A stretch of DNA of 64,000 bases from positions 62,001-126,000 of the forward strand of contig CAZPXH010000001.1 in NCBI GenBank assembly GCA_964591085.1, written 5' to 3'. Below the pieces are notes generated by a model, which did not search any database, was not told where the DNA came from, and was given only the letters and a program-made list of their open reading frames with translations. Positions 1 through 8,800 of this stretch are shown here, piece by piece (the first letter of the stretch is position 1; each line of letters starts with the position of its first letter). This stretch comes from CAZPXH01 sp964591085. GTDB taxonomy: Bacteria; Spirochaetota; Spirochaetia; DSM-27196; CAZPXH01. Made by a program: the position numbers and the translations under genes.

Positions 1-1535
1 AGACGGGTGGCCTCGCTGTAGCCGGGGTTGTCCGGTTTCACTTCCTGCAGCAGAGGCGTCACCACCGGTTTGAGTACACCAAGCTCGTACTCCAGCGCGG
101 AATTGAATACGGCATCCGCGCTGTTCTGGAAGGGAAAGATGTTTCTGTCTTCTCCCCGGCGAACATTGGGCCAGAGCTCCAGGCTGCGCGCCGCGCTGTG
201 CCCGCGGAACTGGTGATCCCGTACAATTCTTCGGATCAGGCGGTTGTCCGTGGTAGCAATCCGGCTCCTGTAGTCCAGGTTGAGCTGGGTGAGCGCGGAA
301 ACGTAGATCCGGAAGGTTGCCTCCGGCGGAATTCTCGGCGTGAGGTCTGGATTGAGGCCGTGAATTCCTTCCATCACCAGCACCGACCCCTGATCCAACC
401 GCGTGAACTGCCGGCCAAAGTGACGATCGCCAATCCGGAAGTCAAACTGCGGGATGTCCACCGTGCCCCCCGCAAAGAGGTCCAGCAGGTTCTGGTTCAG
501 CAACTCAACGTCAATTGCCCCAAGTGACTCAAAGTCGGGCTTGCCCGCGTCATCCAGCGGCGTCCGGTTCCGGGGCACGAAATAGTCGTCCAGCCCGATG
601 GTGACCGGGCGGAGCCCGAGGACCCGGAGCTGGATTGCGAGTTTCTTTGTGAAGGTGGTCTTTCCAGAACTGGACGGGCCGGCAATGAGGACTACTCCAA
701 CGCTCTGACCCCGTTCGGCGATGCTGTCGGCAATCCGTGCAATCTTGCGATCGTGCAGTGCCTCATTCACAACAACAAAGTCGGCAATGGCATCAGGTTC
801 TGAGGCAAGCCGGTTCAGCGCACCGGCACTGCTGAGCTCCAGAATGCTGCCCCAGTTGCGGTATTCGCGATAAATCTCCGAAAGAACCGGGCGATCGGTG
901 AAACTGCTCGCACGCTCCGGGTCCTGAGGTTCCGGGAAGCACAGCGCAAATCCGTTCATGTGGGGAACCAGCGAAAACGCACGAATCATGCCGGCGCCAG
1001 GGCACAGCGGGCCGTGATAAAGGGCTCGGTACTCACCAAGCCGCACACAGTTGATTGCCCTGTCGTTGCGGTGTGCGAGCAGAAGGGAGGTGCTCGGCTC
1101 GTGCGCGTTAAACCAGGACAGCGCATCCAAATAGGACAGCCGCTCCAGGAGAATAGGTTCATCCGCAGCGGCCAGCGCGCGCATCTTCTGTTCAATGCGT
1201 GAGACAAGGGCATCCCGTTTGCCAGGATCGCTCTCCTGCAGGTCAAAGTACACGCTGTTGCCAATGGAATGCCCAATGCGGAGCCTGGGTTCCGGTTCCA
1301 GCCCGGATGCCGCCGCGCCAGCAAGAAAGGCGAGGGTATTGGCCACAACTCGCACACCATCGGGCTCCGCCGCAAGAACCGGCGCGAGGTGCCCGGAAAC
1401 GCTGATGGACTCATTGCAGCTGATGACTTCGTTGTTAAAGCGCGCCGCCACTGCCGCAGCGTCCAGAAGTTGGCCCGCCCTGATCGGCGCGTCCAGAACC
1501 CGGGTTCCTGCGTCCAGAGTGATACTCAATGCCAC
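1..1535 (-). CDS. nucleoside (uridine-type) kinase with ThrRS-like N-terminal domains, 3' end outside window
   Basis: The P-loop kinase probably phosphorylates uridine/cytidine or a related nucleoside in the cytosol. About 511 residues are visible; the C-terminus lies beyond position 1. Residues 1-60 look like a TGS-type domain. The next region carries a GHSIGNSVYFDL stretch typical of the second additional (editing-like) domain of threonyl-tRNA synthetase. The kinase domain follows, with Walker A GPSSSGKTT near residue 285 (about 665-690). This TGS/SAD-kinase fusion is known in spirochaetes, Thermotoga and clostridia as 'nucleoside kinase'. The start is GTG at 1535, preceded by GGAGGG at good spacing and lying 22 nt after the stop of the HD-GYP-like gene, so the two are probably co-transcribed. 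The role of the tRNA-synthetase-like half is not known to me. Family assignment is confident; the substrate is inferred. Confidence 0.85.
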   Translation of the reverse strand, partial: MALSITLDAGTRVLDAPIRAGQLLDAAAVAARFNNEVISCNESISVSGHLAPVLAAEPDGVRVVANTLAFLAGAAASGLEPEPRLRIGHSIGNSVYFDLQESDPGKRDALVSRIEQKMRALAAADEPILLERLSYLDALSWFNAHEPSTSLLLAHRNDRAINCVRLGEYRALYHGPLCPGAGMIRAFSLVPHMNGFALCFPEPQDPERASSFTDRPVLSEIYREYRNWGSILELSSAGALNRLASEPDAIADFVVVNEALHDRKIARIADSIAERGQSVGVVLIAGPSSSGKTTFTKKLAIQLRVLGLRPVTIGLDDYFVPRNRTPLDDAGKPDFESLGAIDVELLNQNLLDLFAGGTVDIPQFDFRIGDRHFGRQFTRLDQGSVLVMEGIHGLNPDLTPRIPPEATFRIYVSALTQLNLDYRSRIATTDNRLIRRIVRDHQFRGHSAARSLELWPNVRRGEDRNIFPFQNSADAVFNSALEYELGVLKPVVTPLLQEVKPDNPGYSEATR

Positions 1536-1557
1536 GGGAAATCCCTCCAGTGCGGCC

Positions 1558-2715
1558 TCACGGGTTGCTGAGATCTGCAGCCTCTTGCGGGCTCAGGGCG
1601 CCCACGATCCGGTGCTCGTCTGTGGATGTTCGGACCCGTGGATTCTCGATGTAGGGCTCGCCCCCCGGGCCGCGCAGCAGCTTTACAACCGGGGACTTGA
1701 GCTCTACCGGGCTGGTCTCAACCACCATTCCCTGGGCGCCGTTCTTTAGTTGTACGAAGGTCCCGAGGGGATACAGGGACAGAACGGTGTAGGCAGCCTT
1801 CAGTGCATTGGCGTCGTAGCGTTTGCCGCGGTTCTGTAGCAGGTCCGCCATTGCTTCAAAGCCGTTTCTTGCGGAACGGAACGGGCGCTCGGTTATCTGG
1901 GCGCAGTACGCGCTTGCCACTGCGAGGATTCGTGCGTAACCGGAGATGCTATCACCGGCAAGACCGCGCGGATACCCGGAGCCATCCACATGTTCGTGGC
2001 TCTCCAGTACGGCGAGGCAGACCGGGCTCGGAAACTCTGCCTGTCGCAGGATCTTGTAGCCAACAACGGGGTGCGCGGTGATTGCACGCCGCTCCTCCGG
2101 TGTGAGTTGCCGGTCTGAGAGAAAGAGCTCGCGGGGAAGCCTGAGCATTCCGAGCTCGTGGAGCAGTGAAGCCTCTCCCAGCTCCATTAGCTTGAACGGC
2201 GGGAGTCTCATCAGCTGACCCATTACCAAAGACAGAATCGCGGTCTTCACGGACTGCACCACCACGTAGCTGCGGCCTGGTGCATCCAGCAGATTCAGCC
2301 GGAGGATGTACTGCTTGTTGTCCCGTACAAAGTCTCCGATCTCACGGATCTTATCGGACAGCGCTCGGCGCTGCAGCTCACCGCGTTGGACAAAGTCGGT
2401 GAACATCCGCTCCGTGAAGACACAGGTTGCCCGGAAGAATTCAAGGCTGGCCTTGGTCCGCTCCTCTTCCTTGACATCAGCGTCCAGGGTGTTGGCGCCA
2501 GAGGGCACTGCCTCGCCGGAAGCCGGCGGCGCGCTTGCGGGACGGCCTTCTGACAGGACATAGTCATAGTGCCAGGTGCGAAGGCGGGAAATCAGGTCTT
2601 CTGTGACAGGAGCTTCCGGCGCAAGCAGGAGGTACTCCTCGTCCAGATACACCGGCTGGGAGAAGAACGTTCCCGGCTGCAGGTCGTTCACCGAAATCTT
2701 CGTCATGTCAGCCAC
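1558..2715 (-). CDS. degenerate HD-GYP domain protein
   Basis: The 385-residue protein has an N-terminal domain (1-60), a linker rich in Ala/Pro/Glu (60-90) and an HD-GYP domain (about 145-330). HD-GYP enzymes hydrolyse cyclic di-GMP using metal-binding His/Asp residues. Several of these are changed here. The first conserved His is Q154, the HD doublet is H186-E187, and the VADxYDA motif reads VASAYCA (266-272), so its Asp is lost. The GYP loop (HVDGSGYP, 242-249) and HPVVGYKIL are kept. I infer a catalytically inactive c-di-GMP binding or scaffold protein rather than a phosphodiesterase. It is divergently arranged with the gene at 2755 and precedes the nucleoside kinase by 22 nt. Confidence 0.85.
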   Translation of the reverse strand: MADMTKISVNDLQPGTFFSQPVYLDEEYLLLAPEAPVTEDLISRLRTWHYDYVLSEGRPASAPPASGEAVPSGANTLDADVKEEERTKASLEFFRATCVFTERMFTDFVQRGELQRRALSDKIREIGDFVRDNKQYILRLNLLDAPGRSYVVVQSVKTAILSLVMGQLMRLPPFKLMELGEASLLHELGMLRLPRELFLSDRQLTPEERRAITAHPVVGYKILRQAEFPSPVCLAVLESHEHVDGSGYPRGLAGDSISGYARILAVASAYCAQITERPFRSARNGFEAMADLLQNRGKRYDANALKAAYTVLSLYPLGTFVQLKNGAQGMVVETSPVELKSPVVKLLRGPGGEPYIENPRVRTSTDEHRIVGALSPQEAADLSNP

Positions 2716-2728
2716 CGCAGCATCCCGT

Positions 2729-2739
2729 CAGTATAGTGC
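2729..2739. promoter_or_regulatory. candidate shared -10 element between divergent genes
   Basis: The 39-nt divergent gap holds AGTATAGT, which reads TATAGT on the plus strand (2732-2737) and TATACT on the minus strand (2735-2730). A weak minus-strand -35 (TTCATT) lies 18 nt upstream; I see no clear plus-strand -35. One symmetric -10 could serve both the HD-GYP-like gene and the gene at 2755. This is inferred from sequence only. Confidence 0.35.
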
Positions 2740-2754
2740 GCAGGAGCCGGAAGA

Positions 2755-3576
2755 ATGAAGTTCAGAGTTGTGGTGGTGCTCTTCAACGCGGTTGTCGCGC
2801 TGTCCGTCCTCATTCTGCTGCTTCTTCCCCTCATTGTGATCGGACCTTCCTTTGCCAGGGAGTTCTGGACGGACAACTGGTACCTCGTTCTGATTCTCGG
2901 CCTTGTCCTGATCGGTCTCAACGGCTACTTCCTGTGGAATCGGAAGGTACTCAATCTGATGGAGGCCGAAGACTGGTCCGGACTCGCGTCTTATCTGGAA
3001 GACCAACTGGAGAAGCGAAGGCTCGGACGGACGCGAATACGTCTGTTGATGAACGCCTACCTGCTTACCCGGAATCCCGGACGGCTGCGGGAACTTGCTG
3101 ATCGCCTTGCATCTGAACAACCTGCAATCTTTCGGCAGAACGCCGCGCAGCTTGCAGTAGGCTGGCTGGCCGACTCCGGGGAGGGGAAGCTTGCAGATCC
3201 CGAAGCAACTCTGGCCTATACGGACCGCGCTCTTCAGACCAAAGGCGTGCAGCAGGCGGATTGGCTGCGCTGGGACCGGGCAATCACGCTGGCACAGCTT
3301 TCGCGGGACTTGGAGGCTGGAGACGAGGCACGCCGCGCGGGCGAACAGACATCTGATCCGCTCCTCCAGGGGCTTTCAGCCTATCTGGCATCGCAGATTG
3401 CGCCGGAGAAGTCCGCGTCCTGGGCTTGGGCTGAACAGGCCAGGAGCGACACCGCTGCCATGATCTCTCCCGAACAGTGGGACAAGCGCGTGCAGCGTTC
3501 CCGTGACAACCTGCAGGTTGTTATCCTGCAGCGAATGATCAATGACGCAAAGGAGTGGGTGCATGCTCCCGATTGA
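2755..3576 (+). CDS. membrane-anchored protein, TPR-like cytoplasmic part, function unknown
   Basis: The 273-residue protein has two N-terminal membrane helices (about residues 4-32 and 43-63). A long helical, Ala/Leu/Arg-rich domain follows that looks TPR-like but has no repeat I can assign firmly. The topology suggests the helical domain faces the cytoplasm after a short periplasmic loop. The start ATG is preceded by GGAAG and AGGAG. Its 3' end overlaps the start of alaA by 14 nt, making it the first gene of the alaA-gltX-glyS-tyrS-ABC run. I do not recognise a specific family. A scaffold or assembly role is only a guess from the helical repeats. Confidence 0.7.
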   Translation: MKFRVVVVLFNAVVALSVLILLLLPLIVIGPSFAREFWTDNWYLVLILGLVLIGLNGYFLWNRKVLNLMEAEDWSGLASYLEDQLEKRRLGRTRIRLLMNAYLLTRNPGRLRELADRLASEQPAIFRQNAAQLAVGWLADSGEGKLADPEATLAYTDRALQTKGVQQADWLRWDRAITLAQLSRDLEAGDEARRAGEQTSDPLLQGLSAYLASQIAPEKSASWAWAEQARSDTAAMISPEQWDKRVQRSRDNLQVVILQRMINDAKEWVHAPD

Positions 3577-4783
3577 GAAGTCTCAGAAGCTCGCGGATGT
3601 CTGCTATGACATCCGTGGTCCCATCCTGCGTGAGGCGCAGAGGCTGGAAGAAGAGGGTGCGGGGATTCTCAAGCTGAACATCGGAAATCCCGCACCCTTC
3701 GGCTTTGATGCACCCGATGAGCTGATACACGATGTGATCGTAAACCTCAGGGATGCGCAGGGATACGTTGACAGCAAGGGACTCTTCAGCGCGCGCAAGG
3801 CGGTGATGCAGCATTATCAGACCAAGCGGGTCTCCGGCGTGGACATCGATGATATTTACATGGGCAACGGGGTGAGCGAGCTCATCTCCCTCTCCATGCA
3901 GGCACTCCTCAACGATGGGGACGAGGTGCTGATTCCGGCGCCCGACTATCCTCTCTGGACTGCCGCGGTGACCCTTTCCGGCGGGCGGGCCGTGCACTAC
4001 CGCTGCGACGAACAGTCCGAATGGTACCCGGACCTGGACGACATCCGGTCCCGGATCAACGGCCGGACCCGGGCAATTGTTGTGATTAACCCTAACAACC
4101 CCACCGGTGCGGTCTACCCCCGCTCACTCATGGAGCAGATCTACGAGCTGGCGGTGGAGCATGAGCTCCTGGTCTGCGCTGACGAGATCTATGATAAGAT
4201 CACCTACGACGATGCCGTTCATGTCCCCATGGCCTCGCTTGGAGAGGACGCCACCGTCCTGACGTACAACGGTCTCTCCAAGGCCTATCGGGCCGCCGGG
4301 TTTCGGGCCGGCTGGCTGCTCATTTCCGGTCGCAAGTCTCGTGCGGCGGGTCTCCGGGAGGGCATTGATATCCTCACAAGCATGCGCCTGTGCGCCAACG
4401 CGCCCGCCCAGTTTGCGGTGCAGGCAGCATTGGGTGGTTACCAGAGCATCCAGGATCTGGTGTTGCCGGGTGGCAGGCTCCGCGAGCAGCGCGATCGTGC
4501 CTGGGAGCTTCTCACTGACATCCCCGGTGTGAGCTGCGTCAAACCCAAGGGGGCCCTGTATCTGTTTCCCCGGCTGGACCCTGCGCGCTTTGGGATCCGG
4601 GATGACGAAAAGCTGGTTCTTGACCTGTTGCGGGAGGAGCACGTCCTTCTGGTGCAGGGGACCGGATTCAACATGGATGATCACGAACACCTGCGGATTG
4701 TGTTCCTGCCCAGCGTCCAGCAGCTGGAAGACGCTATTGGGCGAGTTGGCAACTTCCTCAGCTGGTACACGCAGTCCGCATGA
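3563..4783 (+). CDS. alaA: alanine aminotransferase, AlaA type
   Basis: This PLP enzyme (406 residues) converts pyruvate and glutamate to alanine and 2-oxoglutarate. The sequence is collinear with E. coli AlaA (405 residues): the N-terminus PIEKSQKLADVCYDIRGP, the segment KLNIGNPAPFGFDAPDE, the substrate loop NPNNPTGAVY and the PLP lysine K240 in NGLSKAYRAAGFRAGW are all present. The start is taken at ATG 3563 because AGGAG lies 7 nt upstream. An in-frame ATG at 3542 would add seven residues and overlaps the previous gene further. The stop overlaps the gltX start (ATGA). Placement with tRNA synthetases suggests an amino-acid supply operon. Confidence 0.95.
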   Translation: MLPIEKSQKLADVCYDIRGPILREAQRLEEEGAGILKLNIGNPAPFGFDAPDELIHDVIVNLRDAQGYVDSKGLFSARKAVMQHYQTKRVSGVDIDDIYMGNGVSELISLSMQALLNDGDEVLIPAPDYPLWTAAVTLSGGRAVHYRCDEQSEWYPDLDDIRSRINGRTRAIVVINPNNPTGAVYPRSLMEQIYELAVEHELLVCADEIYDKITYDDAVHVPMASLGEDATVLTYNGLSKAYRAAGFRAGWLLISGRKSRAAGLREGIDILTSMRLCANAPAQFAVQAALGGYQSIQDLVLPGGRLREQRDRAWELLTDIPGVSCVKPKGALYLFPRLDPARFGIRDDEKLVLDLLREEHVLLVQGTGFNMDDHEHLRIVFLPSVQQLEDAIGRVGNFLSWYTQSA

Positions 4784-6240
4784 TTCGCGTCAGATACGCC
4801 CCCTCTCCCACGGGCCGACAACACGTTGGCAGCATTCGCACCGCGCTGTTTGATTACCTGGCCGCCCGCGCTGGGGGCGGGCAGTTCATCCTCCGGATTG
4901 AGGACACAGACCGTGAGCGGCTTGACCCGGAAGCGCTGCAGGACCTCTACGAAACCTTTGCCTGGCTGGGAATCCAGTGGGACGAAGGCCCAGACGTCGG
5001 CGGCCCGCACGCGCCCTACGTGCAATCAGAGCGTCTGGAGCTCTACCGGGCGGCAGCCGAGCGCCTGGTGGCGGAAGGCCATGCATATCACGCGTATGAC
5101 ACTCCCGAAGAGCTGGAACAGCAGCGGGAAAACAGCAAGGAAGGCTACGACCGGCGCTTCCGCGACATGAGCGATGCCGAGCGGGAAACCTACAGAAGGC
5201 CCGGTAGGCCCGGCGTGATCCGGTTTCGGGTACCCATGGAGGGCGAAGCTGTCTTCACCGACGCGGTACTCGGAAAGGTCAAACGCAAGAATCGGGACCT
5301 GATTCCGGACCCAGTCCTTCTCAAGAGTGACGGCTTTCCCACCTATCACCTTGCAGCCGTTGTGGATGACCAAGACATGAGGATTACCCACGTGCTGCGC
5401 GGGCAGGAGTGGCTCCCCACTGCCACTTTGCACATCCTTGTTGCTCGAGCTCTTGGCTTTGACCCGCCGGTCTACTGTCATCTGCCAGTTGTCACGGGCA
5501 AGGACGGAAGCAAACTGTCCAAGCGGCACGGCTCCACCGCCGTGCGGGAGTTCCGGGCGCAGGGTTACCTCCCGGAGGCCATGATCAACTACCTTGTTCG
5601 CCTCGGGTGGTCCCTCGATGATTCCACGGAGATCTTTGACCTCAAGACTCTGGAGCAGGTCTTTTCCCTTGATCGACTGTCCCGATCCCCCGCTGTCTTT
5701 GACTTCAAGAAGCTTGACTGGATGAACGGGCACTACATTCGTGAGAAGTCTGAGTCGGAGCTTGCAGATCTACTGCTTCCGTTCTGCCAGCGCGCCGGAT
5801 TCATCTCCGATCCGCCCAGCGATGCAGACCGCGGACTCCTTTCCCGTCTTGTGCCGCTACTCCAGCCCCGAATGAAGCGCCTTGCGGACGCGGCTGATCA
5901 GATCCGCTTTCTGTTCACTGATGACATTCAGATCAACCGGGAGATGCTGCTTCCAAAGAACGCAACGCCGGCGGACGCCCGAGCCTTCCTTGAGTCCGCG
6001 GCGCAGCTCATCCGTGGCACCGGAACCGAAGATCCGGCAGCCCTGGAAGAAGCGTTTCGGGACCGTGCAGAAGCATCGGGCACAGGACTTGGACAGTTCA
6101 TGCACCCACTGCGGAGCGCTGTGACCGGTAGTACCGTGTCCCCCCCGATGTTCGGAAGCCTGCAGATCCTGGGTGCCGAACGCACCCTCCACCGAATCAA
6201 CGCGGCCCTTGGCATTCTCAGTAATCAGGAGCAGCAATGA
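4780..6240 (+). CDS. gltX: glutamyl-tRNA synthetase
   Basis: This class I synthetase attaches glutamate to tRNA-Glu, and in many bacteria also to tRNA-Gln. The 486 residues have the usual length. The HIGH motif is HVGS at 15-18 and the KMSKS motif is KLSKR at 245-249. RIEDTDRERL (about 39-48) is the typical glutamate-site strand, and the C-terminal third is the helical anticodon-binding domain. The start ATG overlaps the alaA stop, and the stop overlaps the glyS start. No glnS or gatCAB is visible in this window, so whether this enzyme is discriminating cannot be judged here. Confidence 0.96.
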   Translation: MIRVRYAPSPTGRQHVGSIRTALFDYLAARAGGGQFILRIEDTDRERLDPEALQDLYETFAWLGIQWDEGPDVGGPHAPYVQSERLELYRAAAERLVAEGHAYHAYDTPEELEQQRENSKEGYDRRFRDMSDAERETYRRPGRPGVIRFRVPMEGEAVFTDAVLGKVKRKNRDLIPDPVLLKSDGFPTYHLAAVVDDQDMRITHVLRGQEWLPTATLHILVARALGFDPPVYCHLPVVTGKDGSKLSKRHGSTAVREFRAQGYLPEAMINYLVRLGWSLDDSTEIFDLKTLEQVFSLDRLSRSPAVFDFKKLDWMNGHYIREKSESELADLLLPFCQRAGFISDPPSDADRGLLSRLVPLLQPRMKRLADAADQIRFLFTDDIQINREMLLPKNATPADARAFLESAAQLIRGTGTEDPAALEEAFRDRAEASGTGLGQFMHPLRSAVTGSTVSPPMFGSLQILGAERTLHRINAALGILSNQEQQ

Positions 6241-7571
6241 GCGCACCAAGCCTTGAAGCAGTCGTTTCCCTCGCCAAGCGGCGGGGTTTTGTCTTCCCGT
6301 CTTCCGACATCTACGGAGGCCTATCGAGCGCCTGGGACTACGGTCCACTTGGCGTGGAGCTGAAGAGCCGGATCCAACAGTTCTGGTGGCGGGAGATGAC
6401 CCAGCTCCATGACAACATCGTGGGCCTGGACGCATCCATCCTTATGCACCCACGGGTTTGGGAAGCCTCCGGCCACGTTGCGAGCTTTGCCGACCTGATG
6501 GTGGAAGACACCGTGACAAACGAGCGGTTCCGCTGGGATCACCTCACGGATGAGCAGCGGGAGAACAAGCTCAGCCCCAAGGGGAATCCGCTCTCCGAGC
6601 CCCGCGCGTTCAACCTCATGTTTCAGACCCATCTGGGCCCGGTGGCTGACTCGGGCAGTGTCGTCTACCTTCGCCCGGAGACCGCGCAGGGAATCTACGT
6701 CAACTTCAAGAATGTGGTGCAGACATCACGCGTGAAGATTCCCTTTGGAATTGCGCAGGTTGGCAAGGCCTTCCGCAATGAGATCGTCACCAAGAACTTC
6801 ATCTTCCGAACCGCCGAGTTTGAGCAGATGGAGATGCAGTACTTCGTACGCCCTGGGGAGGACGATTCATGGTTTGGCTACTGGAAGAACGAGCGCATGG
6901 CCTACTACGAGCGTCTCGGGATTGACATGTCCCGTCTGCGCTTCAGCGAGCACGGCCCGGACGAACTTGCGCATTACGCTAAAGCGGCCTTTGACATCCA
7001 GTACCAGTTCCCCTTTGGGTGGCAGGAGCTGGAGGGTATCCACAACCGAACTGACTTTGATCTTCAGCGCCATCAGGAGTATTCCGGCAAGGAACAGACC
7101 TACCTGGATGACAGTGACGGGAGCCGCTACATCCCCTACGTGGTGGAGACCAGCGCGGGACTCACTCGCAGCGTCCTGATGGTGCTCTGCGATGCCTACG
7201 ATGAGGAAGAAGTCGGCGAGGGCGATGTCCGGACGGTGCTTCACTTTCACCCGCGGATCGCTCCAATCACCGTGGCGGTCTTCCCTCTGGTGAAGAAGGA
7301 TGGCCTGGCCGAGCTCGCCCGGGAGATTGAAGGAGTCCTCCGAGAGGACTTCCGCACCTTCTACGACCAGGGTGGTGCAATCGGGCGCAGGTATCGGCGT
7401 CAGGACGAGATCGGCACTCCGTTCTGCATCACCGTTGATCACGAAACCAAGGAGCAGAACACGGTTACCTTGCGGTTCCGGGACTCCATGGAGCAAATCC
7501 GGGTTCCCGTTCCCCAACTGCCCTCCCGCATCAACCACGAAATTCGCGAGTATCGGAGGCAGGGAGCGTGA
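6237..7571 (+). CDS. glyS: glycyl-tRNA synthetase, dimeric class II type
   Basis: This enzyme charges tRNA-Gly. The 444-residue single-chain form (the alpha2 type, not the alpha2beta2 GlyQ/GlyS type) carries motif 1 in the DYGPLGVELK region and motif 2 in VGKAFRNEI. Motif 3 lies in ETSAGLTRSVL, and the C-terminal anticodon-binding domain (about 345-440) starts near RIAPITVAVFPL. This short form is seen in spirochaetes, archaea and some Gram-positives. The ATG overlaps the gltX stop (ATGA) and the stop overlaps the tyrS GTG (GTGA), so translation is probably coupled along this run. Confidence 0.95.
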   Translation: MSAPSLEAVVSLAKRRGFVFPSSDIYGGLSSAWDYGPLGVELKSRIQQFWWREMTQLHDNIVGLDASILMHPRVWEASGHVASFADLMVEDTVTNERFRWDHLTDEQRENKLSPKGNPLSEPRAFNLMFQTHLGPVADSGSVVYLRPETAQGIYVNFKNVVQTSRVKIPFGIAQVGKAFRNEIVTKNFIFRTAEFEQMEMQYFVRPGEDDSWFGYWKNERMAYYERLGIDMSRLRFSEHGPDELAHYAKAAFDIQYQFPFGWQELEGIHNRTDFDLQRHQEYSGKEQTYLDDSDGSRYIPYVVETSAGLTRSVLMVLCDAYDEEEVGEGDVRTVLHFHPRIAPITVAVFPLVKKDGLAELAREIEGVLREDFRTFYDQGGAIGRRYRRQDEIGTPFCITVDHETKEQNTVTLRFRDSMEQIRVPVPQLPSRINHEIREYRRQGA

Positions 7572-8800
7572 ATCAGGCGCTGGAGACACTCAGTGATCGC
7601 GGTCTGATCAAGCAGTGTACCGACCTTGAGGGTCTCTCTGCGCGGATGGATGAGGGCCCGGTCACCTTCTACGTTGGATTCGATCCCACGGGTCCAAGCC
7701 TTCACATCGGGCACCTGATGCCGGCGTTTGCGCTGGCGCACCTTATGCGCGCCGGCCACCAAGGGATCTGTCTGCTGGGCGGGGGCACAGCACGGATTGG
7801 TGATCCCACGGGCAAGACCGAGGCGCGGCGCATCATGAGTGTTGAAGAGATCGACCGGAACGTGGAGCGCTTCCGTGCCCAGTTAAACCGATTCTTCGGC
7901 AGCCTCGGCGTCCAGGCTCTGGTGCGCAACAATGCCGACTGGCTTGGTGAACTGAACTACATCGAGTTTTTGCGGGATGTCGGCCGGCATTTCTCCGTGA
8001 ACCGGATGCTCAGCTTTGAGACCTACAAGGCGCGGATGGAGACGGGGCTATCCTTTATTGAGTTCAACTACCAGCTCCTGCAGTCCTACGACTTCTACCG
8101 CCTGTTTGCGGACGAGGGTTGTGTGCTCCAGATTGGTGGAGACGACCAGTGGGGCAACATTGTTGCCGGCGTGGATCTCATCCGCCGAATGACAGAGGTC
8201 AAGCAGAACTCGGATGCATGGGGACTCACCCAGCCACTGATCATGCGGGCGGACGGGAAGAAGATGGGCAAAACGGAGTCCGGGGCGCTCTACGTTGACC
8301 CCGAGATGGTGAGCCCCTACGAGTTTTTCCAGTACTTTCGCAATGTGCCGGACCCCGACGTGGAACCCTTTTTGCAGATGTTCACCTTCCTGCCCCTGGC
8401 GGAGACCGCTGACATCGCATCCGGGGACGTCAACGCGGCCAAGGAGTGGCTCGCGTGGGAAGTAACCGCGCTCATTCACGGCACGGAGGCTGCGGACGAG
8501 TCCCGGGATGCCGCGCGGGCCGCCTTTGGTGGGTCCGGCGATGACTCTGCCATCCCGTCGGTTGAGCTGGAGGCGGACCTGGTGGCTCACGGTATCGGCA
8601 TCATAGAGCTGTTTCATGCAAGCGGCCTCTCCGCCAGCAAGGGGGAAGCACGGCGCCTGATCTCCCAGGGTGGCGCAGTGGTAGCCGGAGAACGCATCAC
8701 CGACCTGGAGCACGTGGTTCCATTAGCAGCCTTTGCTGACGGACTGCGCCTCCGCGCCGGAAAAAAGCGCCATCTCATTGTCCGTGTGGCGGGGAGCTAG
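7568..8800 (+). CDS. tyrS: tyrosyl-tRNA synthetase
   Basis: This class I synthetase charges tRNA-Tyr. The 410 residues show HIGH at 46-49 and KMGKT at 232-236 (the KMSKS equivalent). The tyrosine/ATP site GGDDQWGN lies at about 190-197, and a C-terminal S4 RNA-binding domain (about 345-405) contains ASGLSASKGEARRLISQGG. The start is GTG at 7568 within a GTGA overlap with glyS. The 3' end overlaps the ABC permease start slightly. No T-box or other leader is visible, as expected for an internal operon gene. Confidence 0.96.
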   Translation: MNQALETLSDRGLIKQCTDLEGLSARMDEGPVTFYVGFDPTGPSLHIGHLMPAFALAHLMRAGHQGICLLGGGTARIGDPTGKTEARRIMSVEEIDRNVERFRAQLNRFFGSLGVQALVRNNADWLGELNYIEFLRDVGRHFSVNRMLSFETYKARMETGLSFIEFNYQLLQSYDFYRLFADEGCVLQIGGDDQWGNIVAGVDLIRRMTEVKQNSDAWGLTQPLIMRADGKKMGKTESGALYVDPEMVSPYEFFQYFRNVPDPDVEPFLQMFTFLPLAETADIASGDVNAAKEWLAWEVTALIHGTEAADESRDAARAAFGGSGDDSAIPSVELEADLVAHGIGIIELFHASGLSASKGEARRLISQGGAVVAGERITDLEHVVPLAAFADGLRLRAGKKRHLIVRVAGS

